From Caldilineaceae bacterium (GTDB lineage: Bacteria > Chloroflexota > Anaerolineae > Caldilineales > Caldilineaceae): 64,000 bases of DNA. Location: positions 344,199 to 408,198 of the forward strand of contig JALHQH010000002.1 in the NCBI GenBank assembly GCA_022842065.1, in the 5' to 3' direction. Position numbers and translations under genes: made by a program. This document shows, piece by piece, positions 17,401-25,985 of this stretch. The notes beneath the pieces were generated by a model that worked only from the letters and a program-made list of their open reading frames with translations, was not told the DNA's origin and did no database searches. The first letter of the stretch is position 1; each line of letters begins with the position of its first letter.

Positions 17401-18364
17401 TGCCTTCAATTTGTACGGTGCCGACGGGAAGGTCAGTCTCATCAACATTGATGCCTGTATTACCAGCCGGGACAGTGGCCGTATAGGCCCCGTTAGCATC
17501 AGTCGTGAGATTCACGATTGTGCCCACGCTGGTGGTGATCGCCACGGTGACGTTGTTAAGCCCTTCGCCGCTGTCATAGCTGCCGTTACCGTTAGCATCC
17601 AAATAGACGGTGCCAGTGAGGGTGCCGGTGAGCAGATTGTCGGTGTCGGTGGCACTGTTGTTACCCGGCACGGGGTCAGTCGTGGCCGGCGGTGGCGTCA
17701 CGGTAGCGGTGTTGACCAACGTACCGACTGCCGTCGAAACGACATTGGCAACAACAGTAAAGGTGGCTTTACCGTTGACCGCAAGATTAACGGTGGTGTT
17801 GATGTTACCGGTGCCACTAGCCGCGCTACAACTGGAACCGCCGGTGGCGACACAACTCCAACTGGCGCTGGTAATGGCCGCTGGGAAGCTATCGGCCACC
17901 GTGGCTCCGGTAACAGCGCTGGGGCCGGCATTGGTCACGACGATGGTGTAGGTGATGACGGTACCAGGCAGCACCGAACTCACCCCGTCGGTTTTGCTGA
18001 TCTGCAAATCCGCTTGGGAAGTGACCGTCGTGGTCTGTACCGCCGTGTTGTTCAGCGTGTTTGGGTCAGTGGTCGTACTCCCCACGGTCACCGTATTGGT
18101 GATAGTGCCGGCAGGATTGGGTTGAAAGAGGGCAGTCTCACCCGGTGCAGCCAGGCCACGCAGGGCACTCGTATAAAGATCATCGGGGCCACGCGCCGCA
18201 TTGCGCGGGGCAGCTGCCGCCAGCGCGGGCTGGAGCGAGTTGAACGCGACCAGCCACGCCAGCAGCAGGCTAGAAAGCAGCCGCCTTGTGCGTCGCCGAA
18301 TCCCAGGCCATTGCCATCCTTGCCACTTCAATCCTTGGCGGGGACGAAGCCAATTGATAGTCAT
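14414..18364 (-). CDS. Giant secreted SdrD/DUF11 repeat protein
   Basis: 1316 residues. A long basic N-terminus and hydrophobic core (LLSSLLLAWLVAFNSLQPALA) form a signal peptide. Then come a DUF11-like domain (DLQISKTDGVSSVLPGTVITY), at least seven SdrD_B-like or carboxypeptidase-regulatory-like domains carrying D-x-NGDG-x-D calcium-type loops, and two further DUF11-like domains (LSIDKDVV and LAITKIDDPDP). No sorting motif is present; the last 13 residues (GRASPPWAEAQG) are encoded by a palindromic repeat and look like read-through into it. It is probably exported and part of the cell surface or matrix. It is paralogous in parts to the proteins at 10617 and 18475. Confidence 0.85.
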   Translation of the reverse strand: MTINWLRPRQGLKWQGWQWPGIRRRTRRLLSSLLLAWLVAFNSLQPALAAAAPRNAARGPDDLYTSALRGLAAPGETALFQPNPAGTITNTVTVGSTTTDPNTLNNTAVQTTTVTSQADLQISKTDGVSSVLPGTVITYTIVVTNAGPSAVTGATVADSFPAAITSASWSCVATGGSSCSAASGTGNINTTVNLAVNGKATFTVVANVVSTAVGTLVNTATVTPPPATTDPVPGNNSATDTDNLLTGTLTGTVYLDANGNGSYDSGEGLNNVTVAITTSVGTIVNLTTDANGAYTATVPAGNTGINVDETDLPVGTVQIEGTDPTTVTVPAGGSASDIDGYEQQGQVIGHIFEDVNGDGNQDSGEADLANVAVVITDGFGVTQTVTTDANGNYTATVPIGSTTTNVVEATLPAGSVQTAGVDPTTVTVTPANIVNAGNDGYQRQGLVDGTVYMDENGDGAYTVGTDTPLPDITVMITDSNGVTYTLVTDSDGYFSQVVPAGNTSVDIDNSDSDLPANLVLTGGSSDPTTVNVPGGGSATDNTGYVLLASIGDRVWLDLDGDGNQDANEPGLAGIEVELTLPGGATEMATTGPDGYYTFSDLRPGVYTITVMVATLPAGVTQTYDPDSTMDHQDTVTLLSNGLYQDGDFGYQGDSSIGDLVWLDSDGDGNRDLGEVGISGVVVTLTMASGWEITATTNGTGAYDFGGLIAGTYTVTVDVNTLPSGAVLTTANQGLNVNLSTGQDYNLADFGYQRQAQVIGHLFEDTDGNGVQNGAEPNLPNITVIITDSLGLTQTLTTDANGNYTATVPVDSTTSPTDTITVDVDETTLPAGAVQTAGTDPDSVEVTAATTTDAGDDGYQIQGVVEGVVYTDVNQNGTYDSGTDLPLVNVSVLITDSNGVLYTIDTDSNGYFSQTVPAGNTGVNVVDGDVAGLNADLMIEQGFTDPDSVVVPGGGVGSTNFPYVEPLSIDKDVVTATVVAGTQVTYTIVLRNIGGNPLTNVTVSDTLPVSFTYATYTVNAVGAIRTATVDPTLGDSTPTWGGWTINPGGSLTITFVANVASSVSAGSYDNTASANSDQTSLVNDTGTSAQDDNTPLGGDPESDEDVTITTAADLAITKIDDPDPVVAGTTLTYTIEVVNYGPSDAQDVIVTDALPADLLFVSASAGCAPVGSDIVCNLGTLAVGATATITVVTTVADDLLAFGGNSPVYALAVPAETNLAAEPVALTKEVSQAGAVEALAAAPATPGQVAGQWLNGTSAVTVTGSPPIALDVGESLGLESVALAFIGHAQTASVVPLDTVSNSQLGRASPPWAEAQG

Positions 18365-18474
18365 TGTGCTGTCCTTTGTTGATAGAGTTGATTATAAGTT
18401 CAGATAATTAGTCATTGGTGATTGATAAGAGCGGGCGTTGTGCGCGTTGCCTTGAGCGGCAGCGCAGGTCAACT

Positions 18475-21400
18475 TCAAAGCGGGACGTAAGATGGCCCGC
18501 CTTCCCGCATGTGCCCATGCCATGGTGGTGAAGTTGCCGTATGGGGTGGGGCAAGGGCAAAATAGTCAGCGAATTTCGCCACATCTGGGGGGCGCGGCCG
18601 TTGCGTCAGGGCGGGATCAACCGCGACCACAATGGTTATGATCTGGGTTGCACCGACCGTTAGGGGAGTAAGATGACAAACCACCAGATTACCGAAGGGG
18701 ATACAGCCAGGAGTTGCGCCAACAAAGGTAGTAGCAGCAGGCAAGGTATCGGTGATAACGACATTGAAGGCGTCACTAGGGCCGTTGTTCGTGATGTAGA
18801 TGGTATAGGTCAGGTGCACCCCGGCTGTCATTGGGTCAACCAGATCGAATTTTTTGACGGTCAGGTCAGCCTGCGGCGGTCGGTACCCATCAATCCCGGC
18901 GTTGGTCGTGGTGCCCATGACCACGATAACGTTGGTTGGATCTGTACCGGCGGTTTGGGTATAGTTGGCCGGCAGGGTGCTTTCATCCACATTGACCGTT
19001 GCAGCACCGGTAGGAATGGTTAATGTATAGTTACCGCTGCTATCGGTCAACACGGTATGCACTACACCCAGCGGATCAGTGACCAGCACCGTGATATTCG
19101 GCAGATCAGGCTCTCCGACTTGCTGGCTACCATTCCCATTGGTGTCAACAAACAGGTGACCAGTCAGGGTGCCGGCGGCCACAAAGCCAAAGTCAACAGT
19201 GTGGTCATTCGCCCCCAGTACCCCAGTATTGACCGTCGCCTGGAAATTGCTGCCCGCCAATGCGCCATCCGCGTCACGCAGATCGCTGTTGGCACCGCTA
19301 GTTTGATCTTTAGCGGTCGGTTGGTAGCCGGCCAATGCCGCCTGACCACTGGCAATGCGAATCACATAATTGGCGGTGTGATAGGTTAGCGCGGCGATAT
19401 TGTAGATGCGACTGCTGGTTGAGGGGCGCGTCGAGTCTGTAGAAAAATAATATTCGCCCTGTGCATCGGTGACCGCGGTGGCGAGTAAGGTGCTGCCATC
19501 GGGTGCATACAACTGCACGGTAATCCCAGCCAGGCCGGCCTCACCGGGGTCTTGCACGCCATCACCATCGCTGTCGGCCCAGACACGGTTGCCGAGCTCA
19601 AGCGGGGCAGGATCACAAAGGGCCTCAATATCGCCCAACCCGTTGGCCTTGGCAAAGGTATGGTCGATTACGGCTGGATAACCGCTGATAAACTGGCCGG
19701 TGTCGTAGATCGTATAGCCGCCGACCGTGGGGACGGCGGTCAATGATGCACCAGTGACACCTTCGCGTTTACCAGTCACATGATCAAGCTTGAGGAGGCC
19801 ACCCCCAAAATCATCAAAGGGATCCATCGCGGTGGTCATGACCGAGGGATTACCCGCAAGCTGCAACAGCGCCCCTTGTGTTGTTTCCCAGTGAAAGGCA
19901 CCACTCGCGGCACTGGGGCTCCAGGCAGTACTATCTTCCCAGATATCCCAGAAATAGTATTCATAGCCACCAGGGCCTCCACTACTGCGACCTTCGGCGG
20001 CCGTTGGGTTCGGACAAGCGCCAGTCAGACCTGTTTCCACAGCATACCCGGTGGTGACCGCACAGGCACGCAAGATGTCGCCGGCGGCATCAGTCCAGCT
20101 CTTCGTTGTGAGTCCAGGATAGAAATATTTATCAGCCCCGCCTTGGTCACCCATGCGATCACGGAAACCAAGGATCATCCCGTCGTGGGTAAATTCCAGA
20201 TCGGTCAACATGGGCTGCGGATAGGCAATTTCCGTGCCATCCGTCGCATAGGCAAGGGTCGTGGGATTAGCAGCCCAACCCCGCCACGTTGCCGGCCGGC
20301 TTACGGTCAGCGAGTCGATCCAATTCTGCCGCGTGTAATTCAGCGGCACAGTTAGTTTAAGCGTAAAGGTGGTGCCGGCCGGATCAAGCGCATGGACATA
20401 GGCATTCGCACCATTATCATCAACTGAGCCGACCCACAGTTTGCCCTCTGACCAGGCCAAGGCAAAGGGGCGATGGCGGTTGGCCCCGGTGGCATCCGGG
20501 GCATTCCAGGAATTAGTCAATGTGGCAGCGGCGGTGTTGCCACTGCTGACATTGATCGCGTAGATCTTGCGGTCAAAGAGGTTCACCACATAGAGGGTGG
20601 ACATATCGCTGGAGAATTCCAGATCACCCAGTGACCGTTTGCCGACGCCATCATAGCTGGCGTTGCCGCTGCCAATGTCATAAACCACCCCGCTCGCTGC
20701 CACAAAATCATGCGCATCACTGCCGGCACTGTTGGCGATCCCTAGCAGCGTATCCAGTTCAATCACACCAGTGACAGTACCAGCGGCGTTAGTTTGATAG
20801 ATGGCATCGGGGCCATTGGGACCAAAACCACTGTAGCGTTTGTGGTAAGCACCCAAGTAAATACGATTGGTGGTGCGCTGCCAGGCGACCCCATAAATGG
20901 CACCCAATTGATCTAGCCGGGTTAGATCCACCCCTTGAAAAGCGGCAGTAGGTGCGACAGGATTGGTGGTGGTAAAGTCATGACCGCTGGCGTTATAGGG
21001 CAAACGGAGTAACGCGCTCCTAGCCGCCGCCGCGCCGTTATATTGGCTGTCAAAAAATTTGGTAACGGCAACTTGCGGATTCGTCTGACAGTAGTCAATT
21101 GGATCATAAAAGCCGACATCCACATTGGCAACCCCGGTGGCCATATTGACAAATTGCACCGTACTCTGACCACCAGCACCAGGGTGCAGATAACTCAGCG
21201 AATTGTCAGTCGGCAGGGTAAATTCCAGGCGGACATTGCCAGTCAGTCCAGCCGTAGCGGCAAAAGCATAGAAGCCGGTAGGTGCGGTCGTTGTCGAGGC
21301 AGCCACCCCCGTTGCGCTCAAGGCGGAAACGGTTATATTGCCCAGCCCTGGCTCATTCTCATCACGAATGCCATTAGCATTGTAGTCGCGAAAGACCTTA

Positions 21401-22209
21401 CCAGTAACAATGCCAGCCCCAAGGGTTGCGGCATCGTTCAGTGTGACATCATCAATCGCGATATCTGGGCTACCACTATTGGTACCAGGATTGCGAAACC
21501 AACGGAAGAGGATTCGCACATCACCGCTGCTGCGATAGGCGGTGAGATCAACGGTACGCTGCGTCCAAGCATTTAGATCCAGCGCAGTGTTATTGATCGT
21601 CAATACATTGGCTGTCAACACGGTGCTGCCGTCGGCAGCGACCACATCGATGCGCAATTCGTGCGAGTTACCGGTGTTATTGTTATCCCAACGATGGACC
21701 CAAAAGGTAAGCTGCGGGGTGGTCGTGCCGGCCAGATCAAAGGAAGGGGTCAACAACGCCACCGTTGCATTGCTGTTGCCCGTCGCTTCAACATAGAGAT
21801 AGTTACCACTGCCACTCTGGTCGGCAGTCGGGCCGGTGTTGCTGGTGGGGGTGCTATTATTATCGACGATCCACTGATTACATGGGACGGATACACCACT
21901 ACAACCGGTATCTATCCCATCATCATTCACCTGGACCCAGCCCGGCGGCACCGCCGTTGTATTGGGTGGCAAGCTATCGAAATTTTGGCTGTAAGGGAGA
22001 AAGATATTCGCCGCGCGCGCAGTAAGAACCGGTGGCCAGTGTGCGTCAACCACACGCGCCACCGGTTCGGCCAGCCGTGACAAGGGCGTATGCAGCAGCG
22101 ACTGTTCAACCACCTGGTGGGCAAGGGGCGGGGGAATGAGTCCAGCCAATAGCGAAGCCAGCAGCAGCGCTGACAAAAATAGTCTAATTAATTTCATAGT
22201 TATGATCAA
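18475..22209 (-). CDS. Giant secreted protein: MAM-like, SdrD, central propeller-like region, DUF11
   Basis: 1244 residues with a signal peptide (MKLIRLFLSALLLASLLAG; the ATG at 22197 is the likely start). Residues about 60-260 look like a concanavalin/MAM-type domain (FDSLPPNT, then DIAIDDVTL). An SdrD_B domain follows (VTGKVFRDYNANGIRDENE), then about 450 residues with repeated blades around YGVAWQRTTNRIYLGAY and DLEFSSDMSTLYVVN that resemble a beta-propeller, then two more SdrD_B domains and a C-terminal DUF11 domain (ADLTVKKFDLVDP). Likely an extracellular structural or binding protein. The three genes from 10617 to 22209 lie head to tail on the minus strand with short gaps and may be co-regulated. 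Confidence 0.82.
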   Translation of the reverse strand: MIITMKLIRLFLSALLLASLLAGLIPPPLAHQVVEQSLLHTPLSRLAEPVARVVDAHWPPVLTARAANIFLPYSQNFDSLPPNTTAVPPGWVQVNDDGIDTGCSGVSVPCNQWIVDNNSTPTSNTGPTADQSGSGNYLYVEATGNSNATVALLTPSFDLAGTTTPQLTFWVHRWDNNNTGNSHELRIDVVAADGSTVLTANVLTINNTALDLNAWTQRTVDLTAYRSSGDVRILFRWFRNPGTNSGSPDIAIDDVTLNDAATLGAGIVTGKVFRDYNANGIRDENEPGLGNITVSALSATGVAASTTTAPTGFYAFAATAGLTGNVRLEFTLPTDNSLSYLHPGAGGQSTVQFVNMATGVANVDVGFYDPIDYCQTNPQVAVTKFFDSQYNGAAAARSALLRLPYNASGHDFTTTNPVAPTAAFQGVDLTRLDQLGAIYGVAWQRTTNRIYLGAYHKRYSGFGPNGPDAIYQTNAAGTVTGVIELDTLLGIANSAGSDAHDFVAASGVVYDIGSGNASYDGVGKRSLGDLEFSSDMSTLYVVNLFDRKIYAINVSSGNTAAATLTNSWNAPDATGANRHRPFALAWSEGKLWVGSVDDNGANAYVHALDPAGTTFTLKLTVPLNYTRQNWIDSLTVSRPATWRGWAANPTTLAYATDGTEIAYPQPMLTDLEFTHDGMILGFRDRMGDQGGADKYFYPGLTTKSWTDAAGDILRACAVTTGYAVETGLTGACPNPTAAEGRSSGGPGGYEYYFWDIWEDSTAWSPSAASGAFHWETTQGALLQLAGNPSVMTTAMDPFDDFGGGLLKLDHVTGKREGVTGASLTAVPTVGGYTIYDTGQFISGYPAVIDHTFAKANGLGDIEALCDPAPLELGNRVWADSDGDGVQDPGEAGLAGITVQLYAPDGSTLLATAVTDAQGEYYFSTDSTRPSTSSRIYNIAALTYHTANYVIRIASGQAALAGYQPTAKDQTSGANSDLRDADGALAGSNFQATVNTGVLGANDHTVDFGFVAAGTLTGHLFVDTNGNGSQQVGEPDLPNITVLVTDPLGVVHTVLTDSSGNYTLTIPTGAATVNVDESTLPANYTQTAGTDPTNVIVVMGTTTNAGIDGYRPPQADLTVKKFDLVDPMTAGVHLTYTIYITNNGPSDAFNVVITDTLPAATTFVGATPGCIPFGNLVVCHLTPLTVGATQIITIVVAVDPALTQRPRPPDVAKFADYFALAPPHTATSPPWHGHMREGGPSYVPL

Positions 22210-22374
22210 AATGGTAGCTTTCTATATACACATTTTTATTATAGACAGGTTGGCGACGGATCACATCCGTAAATCCTCGTATCTCGGCGGTAAAGCAGTC
22301 AGCAGAATTAACCAAAACTTACGTAAGAACTGAACAAAAGTCGATTAAGTACGCTTTTCCTCCGCTCTGTTTTC

Positions 22375-22383
22375 TGGTATACT
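22375..22383 (+). promoter_or_regulatory. Extended -10 promoter element
   Basis: TGGTATACT matches an extended -10 (TGnTATAAT type) 70 bp before the aldolase start at 22454; no good -35 is visible. The 244-bp A+T-rich spacer must also hold the promoter for the minus-strand 22209 gene, which I could not place. Confidence 0.4.
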
Positions 22384-22453
22384 AGAGCTGATTGCCAAAT
22401 CATTTTTTCAAAACAGCCATATTTTAATCGCCAGAAATAGAGGAAAAAGCATC

Positions 22454-23185
22454 ATGCAGACACCAGATATTCAACGCCCCTCCAAAGAGCTAATCCAGGG
22501 GTTAGCCGAAATTGGCAGCGCCACGGCCAGCGGGGAACTCGCCCGTTTGGGCATCCGCAGTGCCCACATTGTTAGCCCGATCCCCCGCACCCCAGGCGCG
22601 ACGGTCGTCGGCCCAGCGCTGACGCTCCAATTTATGCCCAAGCGTGAAGACCAATACAAAGTGGATGAATATGCTGACCCGGAGAAGCAACTGCACCGCC
22701 ATGTGCTCTATCACACACAGCCGGGTGATGTGGTGGTGGTTGATGCGCGCGGTGATCTTACCAGTGGCGTTTTTGGGGAAATGATGCTCACCTACTTCAA
22801 GGGGCGGGGTGGGGCCGGCGTGGTGATCGACGGCTGTATCCGCGACTTCCCCCATGCCAAAAATCTAGGGTTGGGGCTCTGGTTAAAAGGCACCACCCCC
22901 AATTATCATACCCAAACGAACATCTTCCCCTATGCTGTTAACGTGCCGATTGCCTGTAGCAATGTACTGGTGATGCCGGGTGATATCATTGTGGCCGATG
23001 ATGATGGCGTTGTGGTGGTGCCGATTGGCTTGGCACCAGAGCTGCTCAAGAAAGCCAGCGAACATGTGGAGTGGGAAGAGTTTTCACGCATGCGCTTAGA
23101 GCAAGGCGGCGAGTTGCGCAAGTACTACCCGCTGTCGGAAGCGGCCCGCGTCGAGTATGAGGAATGGAAGAAGACGCAAGGGTAA
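22454..23185 (+). CDS. RraA-family / 4-hydroxy-4-methyl-2-oxoglutarate aldolase-like protein
   Basis: The 243-residue protein has the family hallmark FGEMMLTYFKGRGGAGVV followed by IDGCIRD, which supplies the Arg and Asp of the metal and oxoacid site, and a late PGDIIVADDDGVVVVP strand. Members are trimeric metal-dependent aldolases or decarboxylases acting on 4-hydroxy-2-oxoacids; the RNase E regulator RraA is a relative without this activity. Because the metal-site residues are intact, an oxoacid aldolase is more likely. It stands alone between a promoter element and a strong terminator. The substrate is not predictable. Confidence 0.8.
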   Translation: MQTPDIQRPSKELIQGLAEIGSATASGELARLGIRSAHIVSPIPRTPGATVVGPALTLQFMPKREDQYKVDEYADPEKQLHRHVLYHTQPGDVVVVDARGDLTSGVFGEMMLTYFKGRGGAGVVIDGCIRDFPHAKNLGLGLWLKGTTPNYHTQTNIFPYAVNVPIACSNVLVMPGDIIVADDDGVVVVPIGLAPELLKKASEHVEWEEFSRMRLEQGGELRKYYPLSEAARVEYEEWKKTQG

Positions 23186-23194
23186 ATCTGTCTT

Positions 23195-23238
23195 AAAAAA
23201 GCAATCCGCTGTGCGAGCGCACGGCGGATTGCTTTTTT
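23195..23238. terminator. Intrinsic terminator after the RraA-like gene
   Basis: A hairpin with arms 23195-23215 and 23218-23238 begins with six A and ends with six T, the classical bidirectional Rho-independent form. It serves the aldolase gene on the plus strand and could also serve the subtilase gene on the minus strand. Confidence 0.85.
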
Positions 23239-23336
23239 ATTAATGCTTCGCTGCGAACAAGTCGAGGGTTAAAACCCTCGGCTACCAGCTGTCGTCACGC
23301 TGTGACTGATAGCCGCAAAACTTCGCGGACAGACCA

Positions 23337-25502
23337 CTAACGGCGCACATGTTCAACTGGATCGCCGGCAGGCGCTGGTTGATCACGCAGTCCCTGGGCT
23401 TGGGTCGCTGGTTTTGCCGTCGTGCGCGTGGCCGGCACAGCAGCAGGACAACTTGCACCACTCAGCAGGGCCACATCATCAACAAAGAAGCTGCTACGGA
23501 GCCAGTAATCGGTCGTCGCCACAAAACTAACAGTCACCGTCTGCCCAGTATAGGGGCTAAGGTCGAGTAGTGCTTCCTGCCAGGTCAAAAGTTCCTCATC
23601 ACGGCACAGGTCAAGCCGTAACAGTTCCTCGGTTAGCCCATTGGCAGTGACATTGACATAGGCATAATCGTAACCACACAGATCTTCTGACTCGCTCTGA
23701 TACCAGAAGCGCAAAGTCGCGGGCTGATCGGCTGGGATGGCAACGTCTTGACTAACCGCAGCGCGTTCGCGGTTGGCACCACCCAGCCAGGCCACATAAG
23801 CGCCGCTGTGCGTATCCAGGTTCGCCGTACAGCCGATGCTGTCGCAGATCAAGGCGAAACCGAGTGCGGACTCTTCTACCCATGCAGTTGCCCCAGCTTC
23901 AAAATCGCCATTACGCAGTTGATCAACACAAGCGCCCGGTTCGTCAGTCGGCACCGGGGTCAGCGTTGGCGTGGCCACAGGTGTGTTGGTTGCCGTCGCG
24001 GTGGCCGGCGGCAACAAGGTGCCGGTCGGGGTGGCCGTCGGCGTGACAGTCGGTGCATCACTAGTCGCCGTTGCGGTTGGTGGCAGCGCCGTTGCCGTAG
24101 CGGTCACCGTCACCGGCGAGGGTGTGGCGGTTGGGGTTGCCGTCGCGGTCCCGGTCGCAGTACTTGTCGGGGTGGCGGTGGGCGTGGCAGTCTCAATCGG
24201 ATCGGGGTCAGGCGTGATAAAGCTGATATAGAGCAGGCGGTTTGGTGAGCCACTGCGGACATCGGTCAGCCGATCAACGGTGGCATTGTCGCTTAGTGCT
24301 GCCGCCACGGCCGCCGGCGCAGCGCCGGGGTTACGCGCCAGGTAAAGCGCGGCGGCCCCAGCCACATGGGGGGCGGCCATCGAAGTCCCACTATAACTGG
24401 CGCTGGCAGTATCGCTGTCAATCACCGCCGAAGTGATATCCTGGCCGGGGGCAAAGAGATCGACACATGAGCCATAATTTGAAAAAGAGGCGCGCTGATC
24501 AGTGGCGGTTGAGGCACCAATGGTCATTGCCTCCGGGACCCGCGCGGGTGAGCCAAAACAGGCATTAGTATTTTCGTTGCCGGCAGCCACCGCATAGAAG
24601 ACCCCGGCGGCGATCGAGGTGCGCAGGGCATTATCTAGCGCAGTCGAGGCCGAGCCGCCCAGGCTCATATTGGCAACCGCGGGCTTGATATGATTGGCCG
24701 TTACCCAATCAATGCCGGCAATCACTTGTGAATTAGTGCCCTGCCCCTCGCAGTCGAGCACACGGACCGCGTGCAAGGTCACCGCTTTGGCGACCCCATA
24801 GGTCGTCCCACCAGTTGTGCCGGCGACATGGGTGCCGTGACCTTGGCAGTCGTTGGTGCCTTGGCCATCATTGATCGCACTATAGCCGGGGCCAATGCGG
24901 CCCGTAAATTCGAAGTGGCTGGCACGAATCCCTGTATCAACGATATAAACGTGGACGCCGGCACCTGTTGTGGGGTAAGTATAGGTATCATCAAGCGGTC
25001 GATCTTGCTGATCAATACGATCCAGCCCCCAACCAGCGGGAATTTGTGAATCGCTGATGCGCATAATCTGATCGGGTTCCACCAAGGCAACATCGGGATC
25101 GGCAGCCAGTGTTGTCGCCGCCGCCGCCGACATTTGTGCGGCAAACCCAGTGATGGCACTTTCGTAGGTATAGAGAATTTTGCCCCCAAAGCGCTCGGCC
25201 AGCGCGGCCACCCGTTGGGCGGTAGCCCGAGCTTGTTGCTGCTGGCGCGCCGCAACGGCGGCATCGGCTGTTGCGCTCGGGCGGGCAACTTCCGCCCGCA
25301 ACAGGACAATGTACTGGTCCGGCACGATTTCTGGCAGTGGTTGATTTTGTAGCGCATCCGTACCGCTGGTGATTAGGGGCAAGAAAACAGTGTTACCATC
25401 TTGGGCCTGCAAGGGAAGTTGGTTAGGCAGGAGCAGGGCACTAAGCAGGAAAAGCGTAATCAGCAGGGTGCGGCCATGCCGCGGGCCAATCAACGAAAAC
25501 AT
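23337..25502 (-). CDS. Secreted S8 subtilase with I9 propeptide, PT-linker and C-terminal jelly-roll domain
   Basis: 721 residues from the ATG at 25502, which has GGAGG 7 nt upstream; the frame is open further upstream but without a ribosome binding site. Order: signal peptide (1-34), VFLPLI motif (39-44), inhibitor I9 propeptide (about 60-150), proteinase-K-like S8 domain with D189 (IVDTGI), H222 (GHGTHVAG), oxyanion N309 (AAGNEN) and S374 (GTSMAAPHV), a Pro/Thr/Ala stalk (about 440-530), and a carbohydrate-binding-like domain ending at VDDVALLSG. It should be an extracellular serine protease. The last 40 residues are low complexity and positively charged. Confidence 0.9.
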   Translation of the reverse strand: MFSLIGPRHGRTLLITLFLLSALLLPNQLPLQAQDGNTVFLPLITSGTDALQNQPLPEIVPDQYIVLLRAEVARPSATADAAVAARQQQQARATAQRVAALAERFGGKILYTYESAITGFAAQMSAAAATTLAADPDVALVEPDQIMRISDSQIPAGWGLDRIDQQDRPLDDTYTYPTTGAGVHVYIVDTGIRASHFEFTGRIGPGYSAINDGQGTNDCQGHGTHVAGTTGGTTYGVAKAVTLHAVRVLDCEGQGTNSQVIAGIDWVTANHIKPAVANMSLGGSASTALDNALRTSIAAGVFYAVAAGNENTNACFGSPARVPEAMTIGASTATDQRASFSNYGSCVDLFAPGQDITSAVIDSDTASASYSGTSMAAPHVAGAAALYLARNPGAAPAAVAAALSDNATVDRLTDVRSGSPNRLLYISFITPDPDPIETATPTATPTSTATGTATATPTATPSPVTVTATATALPPTATATSDAPTVTPTATPTGTLLPPATATATNTPVATPTLTPVPTDEPGACVDQLRNGDFEAGATAWVEESALGFALICDSIGCTANLDTHSGAYVAWLGGANRERAAVSQDVAIPADQPATLRFWYQSESEDLCGYDYAYVNVTANGLTEELLRLDLCRDEELLTWQEALLDLSPYTGQTVTVSFVATTDYWLRSSFFVDDVALLSGASCPAAVPATRTTAKPATQAQGLRDQPAPAGDPVEHVRR

Positions 25503-25769
25503 GATGCCTCCATGTAGGTACAATGGGACGGCATGGCCACTATTTGCGAGGAAACAGGCGCATACCGTCATGCGATGATGGTTGATCGATGGGTTGTTAG
25601 AGTTTAGGCCACTTTGCCAAACCGCGCTGCACGCCAGTAGCACGCCAGTGAACTGATCGAGTGCCGTTCACGCCACAGCCAGGCAACGCGAGCTCGTCAT
25701 TGAGAGTACGGATTGGGTACAGCGAAATCCACTGTGTGACGGACGACGCCCCTAGCCAGGCCAGAGGGT

Positions 25770-25877
25770 CACGGCCATTAAGGTAAGGCGCAAGTGCGCA
25801 GCCCCAGCTGCGCAGCGAGACGGCCGCAGCGTCTGGGGACGCTGCGTACACGTTCCGTCCTTACCTTAATGGCCGTG
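25770..25877. repeat. Inverted-repeat element with internal hairpins
   Basis: Nineteen-bp perfect arms (25770-25788 and 25859-25877) enclose two GC-rich hairpins. It lies in the 483-bp gap 25503-25985 between two minus-strand genes. The gap otherwise shows nothing I can support; the open frame 25597-25851 reads through the repeat and is not a credible gene. Confidence 0.65.
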
Positions 25878-25985
25878 GGCCAAAGGGTTTGCGTCACAAC
25901 GGGTGGCTAAATCGTTCATCCATGATGTAATGGTGAACATCAGCAAATTGATTGACGTACAGGTAAGTCAAAAGTTACGCACAGC

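Noticed and set aside
25597..25851. 84-codon minus-strand frame upstream of the subtilase
   Set aside because: It is encoded mostly by an inverted repeat and overlaps the likely leader of the subtilase gene.
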